A DNA stretch of 64,000 nt from Rhodobacter sp. (GTDB taxonomy: Bacteria > Pseudomonadota > Alphaproteobacteria > Rhodobacterales > Rhodobacteraceae), in contig JACKKG010000001.1 in NCBI GenBank assembly GCA_020637515.1, positions 62,001 through 126,000 on the forward strand. Reading direction: 5' to 3'. Below are positions 53,475 through 61,981 of this stretch, in pieces. The notes below the pieces were generated by a model. The model did not search any database and had not been told where the DNA came from. It saw only the letters and a program-made list of their open reading frames with translations. The position numbers and the translations under genes were made by a program. Position 1 is the stretch's first letter. The number at the start of each line of letters is the position of its first letter.

Positions 53475-54359
53475 ATGAATGCCCGCGCCGACTTCCAGAG
53501 TGAAAGCCTGATCGTCCAGCCCGCGGCCGAGGCCCTCGATATGTTCCACACCCCGATCCAGGCCGTTCTGCCTGCGCCTGCCCAGTTCGACGCGGTCACG
53601 AACCTGATCAAATCGGTCTTTCAGGTGCCCGCCGTCGCGGTCGCCCTGCATGGATCGCACGCCACCGCCGAAGGCGGCGTCTACCGCGCGTTCCTGGAAA
53701 TCCCCCTCATCAAGGAGGACGCGGTGATCGGCGCGCTGCGCATCCTAGACACCTGCGACCGCACGTTCACGGACCACGACTGCCAGTTGCTGGAAGGCTT
53801 CGCCAAACTGGTCGTCGATCAGGTGGACCTGTGGTCCGAGGCCAGCCGCGACGTGCTGACCGGCGCAATGACGCGCCGTGCCTTCACCGATTCCCTGCGC
53901 AAGACCTTTGCCGCCCGCGCCCGGGCCGGCAACAAGGCGTCGCTGGTGTTCTTCGATCTGGACCACTTCAAGCGCATCAACGACACGCTGGGGCACCCGG
54001 CCGGCGATGCGGTGCTGAAGACCGTGGCGCGCACCGTGCTGCGCGAACTCAGGGTCGAGGACAGCTTTGGCCGCATCGGCGGCGAGGAATTCGCGATCAT
54101 GGTGGCCAACGCCGATGCCGCGACCGCCACGGATGTCGCCGAGCGCGTGCGCCGTGCCATCGAACGCGCCGCCATTCCCGGCTATGACCAGTTGTCCGTG
54201 ACCGCCAGTTTCGGCGTGGTCGAAGCGACCCATGCCATGCTGGATGTCGAGGACTGGACCGACCGGGCCGACGCGCAGCTCTATGCCGCCAAGAATTCGG
54301 GCCGCAACCGCGTCTGCGTCGAGGAAACCAGCTTTCCCCGCGTCGCCGCGTTGAACTGA
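53475..54359 (+). CDS. GAF-GGDEF diguanylate cyclase
   Basis: Makes the second messenger cyclic di-GMP from two GTP. The 294-residue protein has a GAF-like sensor (about 30-120) and a GGDEF domain (about 125-285) with an intact active site, GGEEF at 202-206, and metal-binding FFDLDHFKRIND. An inhibitory I-site RVED (R193-D196) lies five residues before GGEEF, so product feedback inhibition is expected. No EAL domain. A perfect CtrA box lies upstream and a terminator follows. Confidence 0.93.
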   Translation: MNARADFQSESLIVQPAAEALDMFHTPIQAVLPAPAQFDAVTNLIKSVFQVPAVAVALHGSHATAEGGVYRAFLEIPLIKEDAVIGALRILDTCDRTFTDHDCQLLEGFAKLVVDQVDLWSEASRDVLTGAMTRRAFTDSLRKTFAARARAGNKASLVFFDLDHFKRINDTLGHPAGDAVLKTVARTVLRELRVEDSFGRIGGEEFAIMVANADAATATDVAERVRRAIERAAIPGYDQLSVTASFGVVEATHAMLDVEDWTDRADAQLYAAKNSGRNRVCVEETSFPRVAALN

Positions 54360-54391
54360 CCGGCGCGGCGGCGCCCCATACCCAGGGTCTT

Positions 54392-54429
54392 CGGGCCGGG
54401 CCTCGTGGTTGCGGGCGCCCGGCCCGTTT
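54392..54429 (+). terminator. Terminator of the diguanylate cyclase gene
   Basis: A 10-bp stem (CGGGCCGGGC with GCCCGGCCCG) with a 15-base loop followed by TTT, 33 bases after the stop. Confidence 0.6.
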
Positions 54430-54569
54430 CGCATGTTTGGGCGGATTTCCCCACCCCCGCCTTGCGTTCGCCGGTCCGCACACTAAGTCGTGAGGTCAGG
54501 ATTGAACCCTTTCTTCACGGGACGCGACCCATGGTCACTGCGATGCACAAACTGCGATCGGACCCCGCC

Positions 54570-54752
54570 ATGACCCGCGCCCTGCTTGCCCTCGCCCTTC
54601 TGTTCGCCCTGTCGCTGCCTGGGTCGATGGCCCTGGCCTCGGTCCCGTCGTGCCACGACCGGGCCAGCGTCTGCGTCATGCCGCTGCGCATGATGTCGCC
54701 CCCGCCCCCGCGCCCGGTGGACCTGGGCCGGCACCCGGGCGAGCGGGTCTGA
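54570..54752 (+). CDS. Possible small secreted protein
   Basis: A 60-residue open frame starting MTRALLALALLFALSLPGSM with a signal peptide cut near ALAS; the mature peptide (about 35 residues) has two cysteines and a PPPPRP run. No ribosome site is clear, and alternative starts lie upstream (54531, 54405). It is unlike any family I know; coding status is uncertain. Confidence 0.4.
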   Translation: MTRALLALALLFALSLPGSMALASVPSCHDRASVCVMPLRMMSPPPPRPVDLGRHPGERV

Positions 54753-54801
54753 GCCGCGCGCGCCAGTGGACAGCCTGCGCGCTTTGGGCTATCCGCGCGC
54801 C

Positions 54802-56400
54802 ATGCTGGACAACCGCCCCACCCTTCCGCCCGAAATCGCCCGTCGCCGGACCTTTGCGATCATCTCGCACCCCGACGCGGGCAAGACCACGTTGACCGAA
54901 AAGTTCCTGCTGTTCGGGGGCGCGATCCAGATGGCCGGGCAAGTCCGTGCCAAGGGCGAGGCCCGGCGCACGCGCTCGGACTTCATGCAGATGGAAAAGG
55001 ACCGCGGCATCTCGGTCTCGGCCTCGGCCATGTCCTTCGATTTCGACCGATTCCGCTTCAATCTGGTGGACACGCCCGGTCACTCGGATTTCTCGGAAGA
55101 CACCTATCGCACGCTGACCGCCGTGGACGCCGCCATCATGGTGATCGACGGCGCAAAGGGCGTGGAAAGCCAGACGCAGAAACTGTTCGAGGTCTGCCGC
55201 CTGCGCGACCTGCCGATCCTGACCTTCTGCAACAAGATGGACCGCGAGGCCCGCGATACGTTCGAGATCATCGACGAAATTCAGGAAAACCTGGCGATCG
55301 ACGTGACCCCCGCAAGCTGGCCCATCGGCCAGGGCCGCGATTTCCTGGGCTGCTACGACATCTTGCACGATCGGCTGGAACTGATGGACCGCGCCGATCG
55401 CAACAAGGTGGGTGAAAGCATCGAGATCCAGGGGCTGGACGACCCGAAACTGGCGCAGCACATTCCGGCGGCCATGCTGGACACGCTCAAGGAAGAGCTG
55501 GAAATGGCGCGCGCGCTGCTGCCCGCCTTCGACGGCGAGCAGGTGCTGAACGGCTCGATGACGCCGATCTGGTTCGGATCGGCGATCAACTCGTTCGGGG
55601 TGCGCGAACTGATGCGGGGCATGGCCGAATTCGGCCCGCCCCCGCAACCCCTGAAGACCGACAGGCGCCAGGTCTCGGCCGACGAGGACAAGGTCACGGG
55701 CTTCGTGTTCAAGGTGCAGGCCAACATGGACCCCAAGCACCGCGACCGCGTGGCCTTCGTGCGACTGGCCAGCGGGCATTTCCTGCGCGGCATGAAGCTC
55801 ACCCATGTGCGGGCCGGAAAGCCGATGGCGGTGACGAACCCGGTGCTGTTCCTGGCCGCCGACCGCGAATTGACGGAAGAGGCCTGGGCCGGCGATATCA
55901 TCGGCATCCCGAACCATGGACAACTCAGGATCGGCGACACGCTCACCGAAGGCGAGATGCTGAAATTCACGGGCATCCCCAGCTTCGCCCCGGAACTGCT
56001 GCAATCTGTGCGCGCCGGCGACCCGATGAAAGCCAAGCACCTGGAAAAGGCGCTCATGCAATTCGCCGAGGAAGGCGCGGCCAAGGTGTTCAAGCCGATG
56101 ATCGGCTCGGGCTTCATCGTCGGCGTGGTCGGCGCTTTGCAATTCGAGGTGCTGGCCTCGCGGATCGAACTGGAATACGGCCTGCCGGTGCGCTTCGAGG
56201 GCTCGCAATTCACCTCGGCGCGCTGGATCGCCGGCGACAAGGCCGCGGTCGAGGCGGTGGTCAACGCCAACAAGGGCCACATCGCGACGGATCACGATGG
56301 CGACATGGTCTATCTGACCCGCTTGCAGTGGGACATCGACCGCATCCAGCGCGACCACCCGGGCGTCAGGTTGACCGCGACCAAGGAAATGATGGTCTGA
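54802..56400 (+). CDS. prfC: Peptide chain release factor 3
   Basis: GTPase that recycles release factors RF1/RF2 from the ribosome. The 532-residue protein starts MLDNRPTLPPEIARRRTFAI and has the G1 loop SHPDAGKTT, VDTPGHSDFSEDT and NKMD. The domain order is that of RF3 rather than EF-G. The start is chosen from family alignment. A family A element follows 82 bp downstream. Confidence 0.96.
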   Translation: MLDNRPTLPPEIARRRTFAIISHPDAGKTTLTEKFLLFGGAIQMAGQVRAKGEARRTRSDFMQMEKDRGISVSASAMSFDFDRFRFNLVDTPGHSDFSEDTYRTLTAVDAAIMVIDGAKGVESQTQKLFEVCRLRDLPILTFCNKMDREARDTFEIIDEIQENLAIDVTPASWPIGQGRDFLGCYDILHDRLELMDRADRNKVGESIEIQGLDDPKLAQHIPAAMLDTLKEELEMARALLPAFDGEQVLNGSMTPIWFGSAINSFGVRELMRGMAEFGPPPQPLKTDRRQVSADEDKVTGFVFKVQANMDPKHRDRVAFVRLASGHFLRGMKLTHVRAGKPMAVTNPVLFLAADRELTEEAWAGDIIGIPNHGQLRIGDTLTEGEMLKFTGIPSFAPELLQSVRAGDPMKAKHLEKALMQFAEEGAAKVFKPMIGSGFIVGVVGALQFEVLASRIELEYGLPVRFEGSQFTSARWIAGDKAAVEAVVNANKGHIATDHDGDMVYLTRLQWDIDRIQRDHPGVRLTATKEMMV

Positions 56401-56481
56401 GGGAGGGGTTTCGCCCTCGGCCGGCAGCCTTCCAGGCCGCAGCCCTCGGGCGACCGGGCGCGGCGCTGACGCGCCGCGCGC

Positions 56482-56550
56482 AGGGGGCTTTGCGCCCCCT
56501 CTTCGCTGCGCGAATTCACCCCCGCAGGATATTTGGGGCACAAAGAAGGG
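56482..56550 (+). repeat. Hairpin-tail element, family A, copy A4
   Basis: Stem AGGGGGC with GCCCCCT (56482-56500), a second small stem TTCGC/GCGAA, then the tail CCCCCGCAGGATATTTGGGG followed by CACAAAGAAGGG. It begins 82 bp after the prfC stop in the same orientation. Confidence 0.8.
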
Positions 56551-56668
56551 CGAAACGGCGTGCCCCGATCAGGAACACGCCGCCTTCTTCGCGCACGGCC
56601 ATCGGCTTCCCAGCCTGTTCCGTTCCACAACTGGACACCAACAAGGTTGACAAAGTCTGAATCGGCCC

Positions 56669-56734
56669 GCCCCTTCTTTGTGCCAAAAATATCCTGGGGG
56701 TGAGGCCGTCAGGCCGAGGGGGCAAGGCCCCCTC
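56669..56734 (-). repeat. Hairpin-tail element, family A, copy A5
   Basis: Minus-strand copy: stem GAGGGGGC with GCCCCCTC (56716-56734), a second stem GGCC/GGCC, and the tail CCCCCAGGATATTTTTGG followed by CACAAAGAAGGG. It lies 113 bp after the dapE stop, tail-to-tail with A4. Confidence 0.8.
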
Positions 56735-56846
56735 ACGCGCGCCAGCGCAAGAGGGGGGGACTCGCGCGCAGGCGCGGCGGCGGGCGGGGGCTCGATGCCC
56801 ACGCCCGCCGCCCCTCCTCGCCGCAGGCCGCGCCGACGGGTCGGGC

Positions 56847-57992
56847 TCATGCGGCGAAATAGCGCTCCAGGATCCGCCGGTAGACGGCCTTGAGCTGGTG
56901 CACATGGGCGACCTCGACCATTTCGTCGGTCTTGTGCATCGTCGCGCCCACCAGCCCGAACTCCACCACCGGGCAGTGATCCTTGATGAAGCGCGCATCC
57001 GACGTTCCCCCCGATGTGGACAGCACCGGCCGGTGGTCGCATTCGGCCTCGACCGCATCGGCGACGAGGTCGGTGAACCAGCCCGGCTCGGTGACGAAAC
57101 TCTCGCCCGAGACCTTGACCGAGACGGCGATATCGACCCCGGTCTCGACCTGCACGCGGGCGGCTTCGGCATGGATCCAGGCGGTCAGGCTGGCACCGCT
57201 ATGCAGGTTGTTGAAGCGGATGTTCAGCGCCGCGCGCGCCTGGGCCGGGATCACGTTCGAGGCCGTATTGCCCGTGTCGATCGTCGTCAGCGCCAGGGTG
57301 GACGGGTCAAACAGCGCCGTTCCCTGGTCCAGGTCGTGGCGCGCCAGGCGGTCCAGCAGCGTCACCAGCGCCGGCAAGGGGTTGCGCGCGCGGTGCGGAT
57401 AGGCGCTGTGGCCCTGCACCCCCTGCGCCGTGATCCGCGCGGTCATCGATCCGCGCCGCCCGTTCTTCATCATCTCGCCCATGATCGACGGGCAGGTCGG
57501 CTCGCCCACCAGACAATGCGTCATGCGCTCGCCCTGACGGGTCATCCAGTCCAGCAATGCGACCGTGCCGTCGGTGGCGTCGCCTTCCTCGTCGCCGGTG
57601 ATGGCCAGGATCACCGCGCCGTCGGGTGGCGTTTCGCGCACGAAATCCACTGCGGCGGCGGCAAAGGCCGCGACCCCCGATTTCATGTCGCAGGCCCCCC
57701 GGCCCCAGATGCGCCCCTCGGCCACCGTGCCCGAGAACGGCGCAAAGCGCCAGTCGGCGGCATCGCCGGGCGGCACGACATCGGTGTGCCCGTTGAAACC
57801 GAAGCTGCGATTGGCCCCCTTTGCGCCCCAGCGTGCGAACAGGTTGGCGGTGCCGTTGCGATCGACGCGCGTGCAGTCGAAACCCGCCGCTTCGAGCTCG
57901 GCCTGCAACAGGGTCAGGGCCCCGCCCTCGGCGGGCGTCACCGACGGGCAGCGGATCAGGCGGGCGGTCAGGTCTGCGGGATCGAGGGGCAT
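56847..57992 (-). CDS. dapE: Succinyl-diaminopimelate desuccinylase
   Basis: Removes the succinyl group in the lysine/diaminopimelate pathway. The 381-residue zinc enzyme has GHTDVVPPGD (H69), GACDMKSGVAAF (D102) and GDEEGDA (E135), the M20 dimetal site. The ATG at 57992 begins the conserved sequence. It works with dapD at 62971; the two are separated by a kinase, a LOG gene and a dehydratase. Confidence 0.95.
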   Translation of the reverse strand: MPLDPADLTARLIRCPSVTPAEGGALTLLQAELEAAGFDCTRVDRNGTANLFARWGAKGANRSFGFNGHTDVVPPGDAADWRFAPFSGTVAEGRIWGRGACDMKSGVAAFAAAAVDFVRETPPDGAVILAITGDEEGDATDGTVALLDWMTRQGERMTHCLVGEPTCPSIMGEMMKNGRRGSMTARITAQGVQGHSAYPHRARNPLPALVTLLDRLARHDLDQGTALFDPSTLALTTIDTGNTASNVIPAQARAALNIRFNNLHSGASLTAWIHAEAARVQVETGVDIAVSVKVSGESFVTEPGWFTDLVADAVEAECDHRPVLSTSGGTSDARFIKDHCPVVEFGLVGATMHKTDEMVEVAHVHQLKAVYRRILERYFAA

Positions 57993-58243
57993 CGCGGGGT
58001 CCTTGGCTGCGGTTGCAAGGGTGCTACTGGAACGCTGGCCCGCAGGCAAGCGCGGGGGCCGCACGGCGGCAATTGACGCGCCGCCGCACGCGGGGCAAAC
58101 TGCACGTTCAGGTTGAGACCCGATATGCGACCGCAGGCTTGCAGGCAGGAACACTTCCTTAACGAGTTTTGGGCAAACGGGTAAGGAACACCGAAGCGGT
58201 CGCCGCAAGGCGCGCGCGGCGCCGGACGGAACGGGTGGGCAGG

Positions 58244-60442
58244 ATGAACGACGACAACATCAGCAACGAGACCCGCCTGACACGCATCCAGGCGCTGGTG
58301 GTCGATATCCTCAACGATCTGCTGCGCGCGCCCATCGACAAGACCGACCAGTCGGTGCAGCGCGCGATCTCGCGACTGGGCGAATACTGCGTGCGCGACC
58401 GTTCGTATGTCTTTGTCCACGACGGGTTGCTGACGAACAACACGCATGAATGGTGCGCCCAGGGGATCGACCCGGCCATCGACCAGTTGCAGGGCCTTCC
58501 GATCGAGCTCTATGGCCCGATCGCCGACGCGCTCGATCGGTGCGAGCCGTTCCATGTGCCCGACGTCTCGGCACTGGAGGAGGGCTCGCCCTCGCGCGAG
58601 ATCCTGGAGTCGCAGGCGATCCGTTCGATCCTGCTGGTTCCCATGCACTCCGAGGGGCAGACCTATGGCTTCGTCGGCTTCGACGGGGTCCGCAACACGC
58701 ACGCCTTCCTGCCCGGCGAGGTCTATCTGCTGCAATCCGTCGCCGACGTCATCTGTTCGGTGCTGATCCGGCGCGACAAGGACCTCGCGGTGCGCGCCGC
58801 GCAGGCCGAACTGGCAGAGGAGCGCGCCTTCCTGGCCTCGATCCTGGCGACCTCGGCGATGGGGATCATCGTGCTGGATTCCGACGGGGTGGTGCGCTTT
58901 GCCAACGACGCGGCGGAATCCATCATCGGCGCCACGCGCGAACAGATGATCGGCGCCGCCCACGATTCCCCGACCTGGGCCTATACGCGCGAGGATGGCA
59001 CGCCCTACGCCCCGGGCGAGACGCCCTTCGACCGCACCCGTGCCACGGGCCAGCCGACCCCGCAGGAACGCTTCGCGCTGCCCTGCCCCGATGGCCTGCG
59101 CTATTGTTCGGTCCATGCCGCACCCGTGCTGGGCAGCGACGGCGGCGTGGCCCAGGTTGTCTATGCCCTGCTCGATGTGACCGACCAGGTCGCGGCCGAG
59201 CGCGAGAAGCAGGAAGCCCTGGAAGAAGCGCATCGCGCCAACGCCGCGAAATCGAACTTCCTGGCCAAGATGAGCCACGAGATGCGCACGCCGCTCAATG
59301 GCGTTCTGGGCGTGGCCGAGGTGCTGGAACGTCTGGTCAGCGATCCGGATCAACGGCGCATGGTCAAGGTGATGCACGATTCCGGCACCTTGTTGCTGAG
59401 CATCATCAACGACCTGCTGGACATGTCCAAGATCGAGGCCGACCTGCTCGAGATCGAGGCCGTGCCCTTTGTCCCTGCCGATCTGGCCCAGCGCGTGGAA
59501 TCGGTCCACACGCTCAAGGCCTCGGAAAAGCAGCTGTCCTTTGCCGTCACCGTGCAGGGCGACGGCCAGGGCGCGCGGCTGGGCGATCCCCACCGCATCC
59601 TGCAAATCCTGCACAACGTCATCTCGAACGCGTTGAAATTCACCGAAACGGGCGCCGTCACGGTCGAGCTCGACTGCCGCGACCCCGGTCATATCGGCAT
59701 GTCGATCCGCGACACCGGCATCGGCATGACCGAGGCCCAGCTTGCCCAGGTGTTCGAGGAATTCGGCCAGGCCGACAGTTCCATCGCGCGCCGTTTCGGC
59801 GGCACCGGGCTGGGAATGCCCATCGTCCGCCGCCTGGTCGAGATGATGGGCGGCACCGTCGCGCTGGACACCCGCCTGGGACAGGGCACCCGGGTGACGA
59901 TCGACCTGCCGGTCGGCCGGACGGATCTGCCGGAAATCCGCATCGCACCGCCCGATCCGGGCGCGTCCACCGCGGATCTGCACGGGCTGAGGGTGCTGGC
60001 CGCCGACGACAACCGCACCAACCGCATGATCCTGGGCGCCATGATGGGGCAGATGGGGATCGCCGCGGTGCTCGCCCAGGACGGGACCGAGGCGCTGGCG
60101 GCCTATGAACGCGAGGCGTTCGATGTGGTGATCCTGGACATCTCGATGCCCGACGTGGACGGCGTGACCGTGCTGCGCGAGATCCGCGAACGCGAATCCC
60201 GCCGGGCCTCTGCCTCGGGGCCCAGGGCGTCCGTGCCGCCGTTGCCGATTCTGGCCTTCACCGCCAACGCCATGTCGCATCAGGTCGAGGCCTATCTCCA
60301 GGCCGGGTTCGACGATTGCCTGACCAAGCCCCTGCAACTGGACCGGCTGCAAGGCGCGCTGTCGAAACTGATCGCCGAACGCGGCCGTCGCAGCCAGCCC
60401 GCCCGGGGCGGGGTCATTCCGTTGCGCGCGACCCTCGGCTGA
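58244..60442 (+). CDS. Hybrid sensor histidine kinase/response regulator
   Basis: A 732-residue soluble signalling protein with no membrane helix: a GAF domain (about 20-175), a PAS domain (about 193-320), HisKA with KMSHEMRTPLNGVLG (phospho-His345), a HATPase domain (N box NVISNALKFTETG, DTGIGM, GGTGLGMPIV) and a C-terminal receiver domain with phospho-acceptor D632 in VILDISMPD. Phosphate should move from His345 to D632 and then to an unseen partner, probably an Hpt protein. The ATG at 58244 is preferred over an upstream TTG at 58169. Confidence 0.94.
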   Translation: MNDDNISNETRLTRIQALVVDILNDLLRAPIDKTDQSVQRAISRLGEYCVRDRSYVFVHDGLLTNNTHEWCAQGIDPAIDQLQGLPIELYGPIADALDRCEPFHVPDVSALEEGSPSREILESQAIRSILLVPMHSEGQTYGFVGFDGVRNTHAFLPGEVYLLQSVADVICSVLIRRDKDLAVRAAQAELAEERAFLASILATSAMGIIVLDSDGVVRFANDAAESIIGATREQMIGAAHDSPTWAYTREDGTPYAPGETPFDRTRATGQPTPQERFALPCPDGLRYCSVHAAPVLGSDGGVAQVVYALLDVTDQVAAEREKQEALEEAHRANAAKSNFLAKMSHEMRTPLNGVLGVAEVLERLVSDPDQRRMVKVMHDSGTLLLSIINDLLDMSKIEADLLEIEAVPFVPADLAQRVESVHTLKASEKQLSFAVTVQGDGQGARLGDPHRILQILHNVISNALKFTETGAVTVELDCRDPGHIGMSIRDTGIGMTEAQLAQVFEEFGQADSSIARRFGGTGLGMPIVRRLVEMMGGTVALDTRLGQGTRVTIDLPVGRTDLPEIRIAPPDPGASTADLHGLRVLAADDNRTNRMILGAMMGQMGIAAVLAQDGTEALAAYEREAFDVVILDISMPDVDGVTVLREIRERESRRASASGPRASVPPLPILAFTANAMSHQVEAYLQAGFDDCLTKPLQLDRLQGALSKLIAERGRRSQPARGGVIPLRATLG

Positions 60443-61080
60443 CCCGCGCGCGATGCGCCGGAACCGTGGCCAGGGCGGCAACCGCCCGGGCCGTGACCTG
60501 TCGCGTGGCCCATCGCGCGGATCGCCCCCGAACGGCCGCCTGGGCGGCTGCCCGAGGGGCGGCTTCCGGGGTGCATTTGGTGGCCCAGGCGGGGGGCCAT
60601 CCGGCTGGGCAAGGCCCCACCGCGCACCGGCCCGTGCGGTGAGGCGGCAACCGCGCCCACCGCGCTCCTGCCATGCGGTTGGGCTGCACCCGCGCCCGCC
60701 ACGCACTTGCCGGGCGGTTGGGCGGCACCCTCGCCCACCGCGCACCCGCCGGGCGGTGCGGTGTCATCCGCGTCCACCGCGCACCTGCCGGGCGGTGAGG
60801 CGACAACCGCGCCCACCGCGCTCTTGCCGGGCGGTGGGGCGGCGCCCCAGGCGGTCGCCGGGGATGCGCCCGTGCCCAGAGGTCACGGCCGGCCCATTGT
60901 CGAGGCCCACCCCCGGCCCGCCGTCGCGCGGTCGTCCCCCTACACGCCCGGCCGACGCGGCTGCGCCCCGCGCCTTGCCCGGCCGATGCACGCCCGGGAA
61001 TGGCGCGGCGACGGCGCGCCCGTCACGGCCCCCCGGCGGCGCGGCGGCCCCGTCCTTGCCATTGCGCCGCCAGGGGGGGA
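60443..61080. other. 638-bp gap between the hybrid kinase and the LOG gene
   Basis: Very GC-rich low-complexity DNA with long open frames on both strands caused by the repeat. It holds the 39-bp tandem repeat at 60621-60855 and no gene I can support. Confidence 0.65.
60621..60855. repeat. 39-bp tandem repeat, six units (minisatellite)
   Basis: The core GCGGT recurs exactly every 39 bases, at 60636, 60675, 60714, 60753, 60792 and 60831. The units share a pattern like CCACCGCGCACNTGCCGGGCGGT with variable ends. Because 39 is a multiple of 3, several frames stay open and give 13-residue Pro/Arg-rich repeats, but no frame shows start signals. The array is likely a variable-number repeat. Confidence 0.8.
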
Positions 61081-61896
61081 TCAGCCCTCGGGCCAGTTGA
61101 GAATGGCTTCCAGCGCCTCGTCCGCCGTTTCGACGATGCGGAACAGCGACAGATCCTCGTCCGAGATGGTCCCCGCGTCCGCCAGCATCTGCCAGTCCAC
61201 CACCCGTTCCCAGAACGCCTTGCCGAACAGGATGAACGGAATGCGCCGCATCCGCCCGGTCTGAATCAACGTCAGCGTTTCGAACATCTCGTCCAGGGTG
61301 CCGAATCCGCCGGGAAACACCGCGACGGCGCGGGCGCGCATCAGGAAATGCATCTTGCGCAGCGCAAAATAGTGAAAGTTGAAGCTGAGTTCCGGTGTCA
61401 CCCAGGCGTTCGGCGCCTGTTCGTGCGGCAACACGATGTTCAGACCGATCGACTTGCCCCCGGCCTCGGCCGCGCCGCGGTTGCCGGCCTCCATCACGCC
61501 GGGGCCGCCGCCGGTCGTCACCACCCATTCGCTGCCGCCGCGCTCGAGCGAGATCTCGGTGATGCGGCACGCGAACCGCCGGGCCTCGTCATAAAAGCGC
61601 GACAGGTCGGCCAGCATCGGCGTGCGCGCGGCCCCTTTGCGTTCGGGCGCGGGAATGCGCGCGCCGCCGAACAGCACCACGGTCGAGGTCACGCCCGCCT
61701 CGTTCATCGCCATTTCGGGCTTCAGCAATTCCAGTTGCAGCCGCACCGGGCGCAGAGCGTCCTGACACAGGAAATCCGGGTCCGCAAAGGCCAGCCGATA
61801 GGTCGGCGACAGGGTCTGCGGCGTCTCGGGGATCTTGCGCGCGGCGGCGATGTCCTGCTGGCTGTGGCGAAAGGCATGGGTGCGGGTGTCGGTCAT
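61081..61896 (-). CDS. LOG family protein (nucleoside monophosphate phosphoribohydrolase-like)
   Basis: A 271-residue protein of the LOG/TIGR00730 family, which removes the base from a nucleoside monophosphate and, in plants and some bacteria, activates cytokinins. The diagnostic motifs are GGGPGVMEAGNR (129-140) and PGGFGTLDE (195-203). Members also act as PpnN-type nucleosidases that respond to ppGpp; the long N-terminal extension (about 60 residues) is compatible with that group but does not prove it. Confidence 0.88.
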   Translation of the reverse strand: MTDTRTHAFRHSQQDIAAARKIPETPQTLSPTYRLAFADPDFLCQDALRPVRLQLELLKPEMAMNEAGVTSTVVLFGGARIPAPERKGAARTPMLADLSRFYDEARRFACRITEISLERGGSEWVVTTGGGPGVMEAGNRGAAEAGGKSIGLNIVLPHEQAPNAWVTPELSFNFHYFALRKMHFLMRARAVAVFPGGFGTLDEMFETLTLIQTGRMRRIPFILFGKAFWERVVDWQMLADAGTISDEDLSLFRIVETADEALEAILNWPEG

Positions 61897-61981
61897 GCGG
61901 CGGCTCCTTTCGAGGGTCGGGCCCCTTGACTATCCTTCCTGAGGGCGCGAGGCCAGTCACACAGCCGACAGGAGGGGACGA

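Larger units (their letters stand above)
56401..56846. other. 446-bp gap between convergent prfC and dapE
   Basis: No gene is seen. The gap is mainly an inverted pair of family A elements (A4 and A5) enclosing a 118-bp unit (56551-56668). That unit has an in-frame minus-strand stretch reading GKPMAVREEGGVFLIGARR, which looks protein-like but has no start or neighbours. Confidence 0.6.

Noticed and set aside
54405..54569. N-terminal extension of the small secreted protein from 54405
   Set aside because: The added residues overlap the 3' arm of the cyclase terminator hairpin, are not signal-peptide-like and place the hydrophobic segment too far from the start.
54676..56541. Minus-strand open frame of about 621 codons opposite prfC
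   Set aside because: Antisense to an intact prfC, low-complexity composition, no start signal; a shadow of GC bias.
58146..58161. CtrA site before the hybrid kinase gene
   Set aside because: Only the TTAAC half is present; the other half reads GGAA, so it does not reach a credible match.
57968..60745. Long open frame of about 925 codons on the minus strand across the hybrid kinase gene
   Set aside because: It is antisense to a kinase whose every motif is intact, has no ribosome site or recognisable domain, and is a typical product of high GC at third codon positions.
60621..60855. CRISPR array
   Set aside because: The repeat units are directly joined with no unique spacers, and no cas genes are nearby.
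60453..61264. Plus- and minus-strand frames with 13-residue Pro/Arg repeats in the tandem array
   Set aside because: Open only because the 39-bp period is divisible by 3; several frames are open at once, none has a ribosome site or a conserved flank, and one runs antisense into the LOG gene.
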